This document shows positions 58,901 through 64,000 of a DNA stretch of 64,000 bases, one piece after another. Under the pieces are notes generated by a model that saw only the letters and a program-made list of their open reading frames with translations, did not search any database and was not told the origin of the DNA. A program made the translations under genes and the position numbers. Positions within the stretch are counted from its first letter, which is position 1. Each line of letters opens with the position of its first letter. The DNA comes from Patiria pectinifera (lineage: Eukaryota; Echinodermata; Asteroidea; Valvatida; Asterinidae): positions 25,813,513 to 25,877,512 of the forward strand of contig CM057147.1 in assembly GCA_029964075.1 (NCBI GenBank), in the 5' to 3' direction.

Positions 58901-61524
58901 GGAGTTGCTTTTCACATTGTTCATGAATGTCCCCACGATAATACAACACAGCAAAATACAAGTGTCTACAGTGTGCTCTTAACCGTGACCATTCAGCCCC
59001 GGTATGAAAAGGGCCCCCCGGTAAGCTCGTCCCCTCCCAAGAAGTCCTCACGTACCGTCCCAGCTACCGGCCCAGGAGCTGGTCCAGTTGCTAATCAGGA
59101 ACTCCTCTATCCTGGGGTCTATTGTTTGCAAGTATTGACACATGTAATATATCCCAGAAGAAACCTGCTTGTGGTTTTCATCTCTCAGTGCGAAACAATA
59201 TAACACTTTAGTCGGCACAGATCAAAACTTTTGCGCACAATGGGACCGTAAATTACCAAGGCGTTTGGAAGGATTTTATCTTTAATCCGGTAAGTCTGCT
59301 ATTGCTCTGCTCTGGACGTTCTCTAAAGGGCAATAAATTGATGCGCCTGACTGACTTCAAAACTTCTGGTAAGACAGGACCATGTACCGGACGAGACTGG
59401 GCTGAAGACCGGACTGGCTCTGGACCGGACGAAGTACCGGGGGCCCTTTTCATACCAGGGCTGAATGGTCACGGTCCCTTTTTTGCATGTAGCCTGGTTT
59501 TCATTTTGAAAATTTGAAATATGTCAAGTGAATTACGGTTACTCGATTCCATAATCTGCATCCGGTTCGTGACGTCGGCACGCAAATCCTCTTTTAGCGG
59601 GTGCACAGAGGCAAAATTGTGCATGCAATGCTCTATGGTAGTAACCATGCTAGCTCTATACACGAATGTATTAATTCAGAGCAGACATATTGCAATGTGT
59701 TTAGTGGTACATTGTATTGCAATGTGTTCATGGTGTATTGCATTCGTTTTGTGCATTTGGCCGTCTTTCACATGTCAAATTTTTCCGGGCCTGGAGCAAA
59801 AGCCCACTGGCATCCCTGAATAAAACTAATACAAATGTTTAGGGTTTTTTTTGGGAGGGGGGGGGGTGTTTGATAGTCTATGTAATACACCCTAGCCCTG
59901 GTGAAGCCGACCATGGTCTATGATACGTAAACAGATTCGGCGATTAATTATGCAACTAGACTGCGTACGACCTCCAGAAACTGACCAATCAGCAGGCGTC
60001 TTCTATACGCGCGTAATTCAAGCTCCCGGCGTGCGTCAACATCACCCCCACGAGGAGAAGTATTTTTGTACAGGTGGTTGTATTACAAAAACGCGGCATC
60101 AAATTGACCAATCACAATCTTAGTCCTGATTTCGGAATGAAATGACATGACACATGCTTAGGTATCAGACGTTACACGGGAGACTTGGCTCCGTGGATAA
60201 CGGTTGATACTCAGACTAGGTGTTTGGGGGGGGGGAAAAATAGTGTAAAATCACTAGACCCTTTGTGATGGAATTGAGTTTTTATTCGAAATTGAGTTTG
60301 AAAGCTCAAGCAAAAAATCACCTCATTTATTTAGTAAAAACTGTTCAAAAACCTCCTTTCCCGCAGGTAAGCCAAAGACGACCAATTTCCCCCAACCATC
60401 AGGATTGGAAATGGACGACTATCCCCACACCCTCCCAGCACGATTCAACCCAGCCATGGCCCAAGACAGACCCCTACCGCACCAACATCAAAGCTCTGGT
60501 GCCCGGCAGAAGGTCCGTCACGATCGTCATCAACATAAAGACGGCAGCAGGGGGAACGGTGGGGGTTACCAACCCAGCTTCCCCAACGCGGCCAATCCAC
60601 GTAAGGGCGGGGACTCGGAAAGGCGGGGCAACAGCGCTGGAACACGGAGACCAAAGTGAGTTTTACAGTTACATGTATGTTTACCGCAAACTTTAAAGGC
60701 TGAATGGGAGTCTGTGGCGTCCCTTGCCTCAAGAGCAACAGGCTCCTAAGGTGCTAAAACTTTGTACGAATTTGTCATGGAAAGCCCTAATTTTGTCCTG
60801 GAAAAGTCGTGAAATTTTCACTCACTGTTCAAATGTTTGGCCAGCGTTTTGCAAGGGCTCCTGCTTTCACCAGTGTGTTGTGCAGTGCAGTTCATTACTT
60901 TTTTAATCAATGTGTAAACTGTCGTGCTCTTGGCAGGCAACCGTCAGCATCTACCACTGTGACCCTTGACCCTGATGGCCTGGTTTCTCCTCTGCGGGTC
61001 AAGGAGGAACCCAGTGCACAGAGGACATCCAAACAGGGGCAGAGGGTATGTATGCATTCAGTAAATTGATGGGACTGTTGATGTTGAAATGGTCTAGGCT
61101 GGACACAGAAGCACCTAGTTCCCCCACTTGCTCAACCCCCCCCCTCCTCCGCTCACCCCTCCCCCGGTCACCCTTCCCCTAAAGGATTGAAGCTCACTTT
61201 GTCATTATCCATACACATTTGCTGAAAGACTCCTAGAAACCCAAATAGATTTTCATGTGCCAACAAACCAGTATTACAGTCGAATCCATTTCAAAGTCTG
61301 AAAAGTATACTGGACTACTGATAAGTTAAACTTAAAAAAGTAGTGAATGCGAGTTTTATGGCAATTTAAAGCCGGTCCTGGCCAGAAAGTTTGTCCATAA
61401 TAAAATCAGTTATTTTCACGAAACTGAGCCCGCAGTTTACAATTTATGCTCTCGATTTTTTGTCCTACAGAGGCGAACACCAGCGCAGAGAAACACCAGA
61501 TTACATGAGGATCCTGTGCTATGA
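46951..61524 (+). CDS. TRAFD1: TRAFD1-like TRAF-type zinc finger protein
   Basis: Fourteen exons, phase-consistent throughout: 46951-47000, 48139-48274, 49005-49058, 49555-50038, 51227-51475, 53432-53505, 53909-54048, 54978-55095, 55686-55872, 57058-57345, 58056-58277, 60367-60655, 60937-61045 and 61471-61524. They give 817 residues against about 580 in human TRAFD1. The start is the first of two adjacent Mets, with an in-frame TGA 9 bases upstream. Residues 14-125 form a TRAF-type Cys/His array (C14-C17-H29-C33, C40-C43-H55-H60, CNC at 65-67, CEYC at 91-94). Two later CEFC fingers are C333-C336-H348-C352 and C419-C422-H434-C438, each split by an intron after HQ. These match the LPCEFC fingers of TRAFD1. 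Exon 5 is acidic; residues 440-817 are Pro/Arg-rich and probably disordered. Vertebrate TRAFD1 (FLN29) dampens TLR and RIG-I signalling; a similar role here is inference. A shorter ending at TGA 60657-60659 is possible if intron 12 is kept. Candidate AATAAA signals lie at 62285 and 62308. Confidence 0.92.
47054..47977. mobile_element. hAT-like non-autonomous element in TRAFD1 intron 1
   Basis: The tips TAGGGTCTGTCGAT and ATCGACAGACCCTA are inverted repeats. CTTGTTGC stands immediately outside both (47,046-47,053 and 47,978-47,985), an exact 8-bp target duplication typical of hAT. It is 924 bases, with no transposase frame recognised. Confidence 0.85.
48457..48683. mobile_element. Fold-back MITE in TRAFD1 intron 2
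   Basis: Arms of about 100 bases, e.g. AACTCGACGTTCCGGTCAGT facing ACTGACCGGAACGTCGAGTT, and GAGAATGGTTCTGAAAAGAA facing its complement. The loop contains a doubled TATGCTCTGACCG. A similar right flank occurs at 40,545-40,600. Confidence 0.8.
51619..52096. mobile_element. TIR element, ends TACAGGGTGAG, TRAFD1 intron 5
   Basis: TACAGGGTGAGACAAAAAAC at the left faces GACTCACCCTGTA at the right; subterminal CACTTTCAAAATCTA also pairs. It is the same family as 23,513-24,365 and 56,003-56,487. Confidence 0.75.
52131..52310. mobile_element. MITE related to the tRNA-bearing fold-back
   Basis: The ends carry AGGTTTTGCCCTTCAACGAC and GTCGGTGAAGGGCAAAACCT, matching the arms at 14,850-14,880 and 15,140-15,169. 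The left flank GATGGACGTTTGCGTTGG also matches 14,821. The centre has no tRNA-like part. Confidence 0.75.
52790..53045. repeat. GGATTGAGG-type repeat in TRAFD1 intron 5
   Basis: Repeated CCTCAATCCTCCAAAATCC blocks run to 52,990 and then turn into GGAGGACTTTGGAGGATTGA, an inverted tip. It is the same family as 6,533-7,125. Confidence 0.65.
54597..54880 (+). mobile_element. tRNA-derived SINE in TRAFD1 intron 7
   Basis: A tRNA-like head with box B GGGTTTGAATCC (about 54,660) is followed by the conserved body TGTCCCTGGGCAAGCCACTT, CTCTCTCACCCAGGGGTATA and AATGGGTACC, a layout I know from SINEs of invertebrate deuterostomes and molluscs. The tail is unclear. Confidence 0.75.
56003..56487. mobile_element. 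TACAGGGTGAG-family element, TRAFD1 intron 9
   Basis: The right end is clear (ACTCACCCTGTA preceded by TTTTGAAAGTGCTACATTTA). The left end is degraded but keeps CTCAAAAAACTCAAATGTC and GTGAAGTTGTTCTGCATCTA, aligning with 51,632-51,690. Confidence 0.65.
56599..56738. mobile_element. Short MITE, TGATGACGTCACACTTTG ends
   Basis: CTCTGTACTGATGACGTCAC at the left faces GTGACATCATCAGTACAGAG at the right, about 140 bases. It is related to the element at 41,450-42,060 in unit B and traces at 27,470 in unit A. Confidence 0.75.
57450..57965. mobile_element. Degraded MITE related to 1,972-2,529, TRAFD1 intron 10
   Basis: Blocks GACGCACAC-CGCGCGGTTGC, TCTCGAAATATACAGC and CACTTTTGTTGCTTCAAACA match 2,220-2,500 in order. 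The ends are worn. It finishes about 90 bases before the exon 11 acceptor. Confidence 0.55.
58326..58625. mobile_element. MITE in TRAFD1 intron 11
   Basis: The ends CTAGGGCCAAGTTCGCGCAA and TTGCCCGAACTTGGCCCTAG pair over 24 bases. It is 300 bases. Internal GTCGACT motifs (AGTCGACGATGG, TAGTCGACTA) are also inverted. Confidence 0.8.
58982..59476. mobile_element. MITE in TRAFD1 intron 11
   Basis: ACCGTGACCATTCAGCCCCG...TATGAAAAGGGCCC faces GGGCCCTTTTCATACCAGGG...GAATGGTCACGGT. The inner parts are rich in CCGGAC and ACCGG motifs in both orientations. Confidence 0.8.
60657..60659 (+). promoter_or_regulatory. Alternative stop codon overlapping the exon 12 splice donor
   Basis: Exon 12 ends CCA AA|GTGAGT. 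If spliced, the frame runs on through exons 13 and 14. If the intron is retained, AAG is followed at once by TGA, ending the protein after 764 residues. Splice choice therefore decides the last ~55 residues. Confidence 0.6.
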
Positions 61525-64000
61525 GGAGGACTATTGGTAGGACATGTAAACAGGACCAAAAGTGTGTCATAAAATGTAGAATATTTTAATTCCAGATTTC
61601 CCAAAAAGGGCCAAGAGCATATACCTGGGCCCAATTTCATGGCGCTGCTTAACGGTTAGCAGACAAGTTGTGCTTACTATAGCAGAAAATTGTGCTAAGA
61701 GTACTATTTCATGGCGTGGATGTGCGCGCATGGAGATTTCTATCTCCACTTGTGTTCTCAGCTGATTCTGTTTCAGCTTAGCTAGAAAATTCTCTGAGCA
61801 ATGTTTTTACACAGACTTGGAGCTGGACACTACTACCAACTGAGCCACTTTCCATTAGTCTGAAATTCAACTGTGTCTGAAATTATCTTTGCTAAATTGC
61901 AAGTAAAAAAGGTCTAAACCATTTCGTCTACAATGCCACGCAACACCAATTGTCACAGTTTTCACCACCATATGGGCTCTGTGCGCCAACAAAAGAGGGC
62001 GCTTTTTCACGACTTTTGAGAGCCCCGTGGATGGGGAACACCGCGTGTGCGTACTGGCTCGTGAAGCCATATCGTCTTAGTGTCAGCGTTAGGTGTCGTC
62101 GGCAATGCGTTTGATTGTCTCTCCCGATGGGCTCCCCCAACTCTCCCTTTCTTGCCGGTGAGGGGGTACTTTTGTACGGAGCCCATAATGTCCTCCATTG
62201 ACATTGTGGGGATCTGAGTGGTTTAAAAAATGAATTCCTAATTCTGCTTTTTCCAATGTAAATTCCGTGACTACTTTTCAGTAAAATAAATTGCCTGAAT
62301 TAGAAAGAATAAAACAATGAGCAGCAACACGTTGCAATGATTTTCAGCTCATTCCCGTTTTCTCCGGCTTGTGCCAATTTCAGGGTTCCCGCAGCAATGG
62401 GAAAAATCCCGGAAAATCCTGGAACTTAAAGCAATCATGAAAAAGTCAAGGGTTTTCATTTGGAAATTTTCTATGGGAACCTTGAATTGGAGTGATACAC
62501 TGGCTCTCCATGTGTTAAAGAGTTATTAATCCTCTAAAAGAATCCTTCAGACTTGTTTTGTAAAGGCCGCGTTCGGGTCTTGTTGCTTCTTAAAGACATC
62601 CCAAAGCCCCTCAAAGCAGCAAAATGGTTTTACCCAATGAATAAATAATTGTATGCCCTCAATAAAAAATTGTCAACCCCCGAGTGCCCCCCCCCCCCCT
62701 GGAAATTTGGCAACCGCAAGAAAAGCACAGTCCCATAAGTGATCATGATTAGCGGTTTTAACATAAAGTGCCTTTTTTTCACGGTTTCTGTTTATTTTTC
62801 ACGAAAACCCAGTTTTTGACGATTGGCTGTTTATTTTAACGTGCTGCGCCAGGATAGTGCCACCTTTGTCGGACATTGACCATGATTGTCAAAAAAACCT
62901 AAAACCCCCCCCTCCCGTAACATCCAGCCCCTGCCCTCACCTCGCCCCCTAGGATGACAACCTCGCCCCCTAGGATGACTATGCCGCTCCTTACAGTAGC
63001 AAATAGCCAAACCAAAAGGCTCCCAAATAGTGTTGTATACTATTGCATAAGTCAAGCCTGCCACTCTAGCACCCTAGTCCAAAAACGTGATTGCAAAATC
63101 CACAAGGACCTCACAAATAAAACAGATAAGATAAATAAATGAGATTTGAATTAATACAAGTATCAACTACTCCGATAGCCAGCATTCCCTAATGAAGCAC
63201 ATAGTTTACAAATTAACCTTGACGCACACATTAGCATAGGACCAGCAGGCCTTATTATCATGTGCAAACATCATCTTTGAAACTAGCCTAGGACGGCTTA
63301 CCCTGGATTCTTCGGCCTTTTTGTTTTGCCTGTGGCTCAGATTTTTGTTCAGATTGTTTTTGTGTTCTAATGAAGGTGCCTATCGCTGCATTGATATCAC
63401 AAACAAACATGGGCCAGGGGTGATATTATATCCTCTTGTGTGGTTAGTGAATTCTGAATATCTTGTCCTTAAATATTTGCAGTGTCTGGTCCTTGAAAAG
63501 TATTTCATTTGAGTTCTAATCACCTCTCTGCCAAAAAGAAACATGTACACTCATCATCCTATTACCCATGTTAAAGGTATTATATACAACGTTTGCAAAC
63601 ATCAAAAAACAAAACAACCACATTATTTTGAAATACCTCACCTGACTGTAAGTGAATATAATAGTCTCAAGCATCCAGTGAAATGAGGGCACGTGGTGGG
63701 CTGTCATTTTTAACAAAATTCAAATTTTTGTATCCATTTCCAATGATGGTCGGCCAACCATCATTGGAAAAAAACCTGACACCTTTTTTCAAATAAAACC
63801 CCAAATGTACCAAATTTAGTTAGTCCACATTTGTTTGCAGTCGGTTACACATCCGTGAATGGTTGCAAGCCAACTAGGCGGGTTCCCTTACCTGACAATT
63901 CCATGATGTCTATACATTGCTAAGTAAATTTCATCTGAAGTAGGGTCAGGGAGCCAGACTATAAGAACAGCATTGTTTACTTGGTTTTGTCAGCATCTAT
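61525..64000. other. 3' flank of the TRAFD1-like gene and intergenic repeats
   Basis: No further coding exon was recognised. AATAAA occurs at 62,285-62,290 and 62,308-62,313, the first plausible polyadenylation signals after the stop. A short inverted element GGGTTCCCGCAG...TATGGGAACC lies at 62,392-62,483. CTCGCCCCCTAGGATGAC is repeated back to back at about 62,940-62,977. Confidence 0.5.
63574..64000. mobile_element. TTAAAGG-type MITE, cut by the window end
   Basis: It begins TTAAAGGTATTATATACAAC and aligns with 46,184 onwards (ATCAAAAAACAAAAC, TTTTGAAATACCTC, GATGGTCGGCCAACCATC, GGTTCCCT). The right end lies outside the window. Confidence 0.7.

Noticed and set aside
60265-60696. 143-codon plus-strand frame over TRAFD1 exon 12
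   Set aside because: Wrong frame. The phase-consistent exon 12 is 60,367-60,655, which continues from exon 11 and into exon 13.
1-64000. CRISPR arrays, bacterial operons, LTR or Polinton-like elements
   Set aside because: No regularly spaced short repeats, no paired long terminal repeats, and no capsid, envelope, integrase or protein-primed polymerase sequence was recognised.

Overview
The window looks like nuclear DNA of an invertebrate deuterostome. An echinoderm (sea star or sea urchin relative) is my best guess, with hemichordate or lancelet as alternatives. This rests on short exons with GT/AG splice sites in long AT-rich introns, very dense small inverted-repeat transposons, tRNA-derived SINE pieces, a CR1/L2-like LINE, and the gene set. 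The species assignment is inference. No bacterial operons, CRISPR arrays or viral gene sets are visible, and I recognised no retrovirus-like or Polinton-like fossil.

Layout. (1) 2,564-11,059, minus strand: the first six coding exons (358 codons) of a GH63/MGH1-like glycoside hydrolase; its catalytic C-terminal half lies beyond the left edge. (2) 11,060-15,914: intergenic DNA with an imperfect ~500-bp tandem repeat and a fold-back element carrying tRNA-like modules. (3) 15,438-43,650: a tandem segmental duplication of ~13-14 kb. Each unit carries a complete four-exon TLC-domain gene of the TLCD1/TLCD2 type (15,915-25,093 and 30,850-38,745, both plus strand). The predicted proteins, 248 and 249 residues, are about 85% identical. 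The two units differ by private transposon insertions, so each unit often shows the empty site for the other's insertion. (4) 43,650-46,950: intergenic, with a TTAA-flanked piggyBac-like MITE. (5) 46,951-61,524, plus strand: a 14-exon TRAFD1-like zinc-finger gene (817 codons), with many MITEs and a SINE in its introns. (6) 61,525-64,000: its 3' flank and repeats.

The four genes have no evident shared pathway: a sugar-cleaving enzyme of unknown animal role, two membrane-lipid regulators, and a relative of a negative regulator of innate immune signalling. Exon coordinates were built by hand from conserved protein sequence, splice sites and reading-phase continuity. Every junction keeps phase. 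UTRs and promoters could not be placed.
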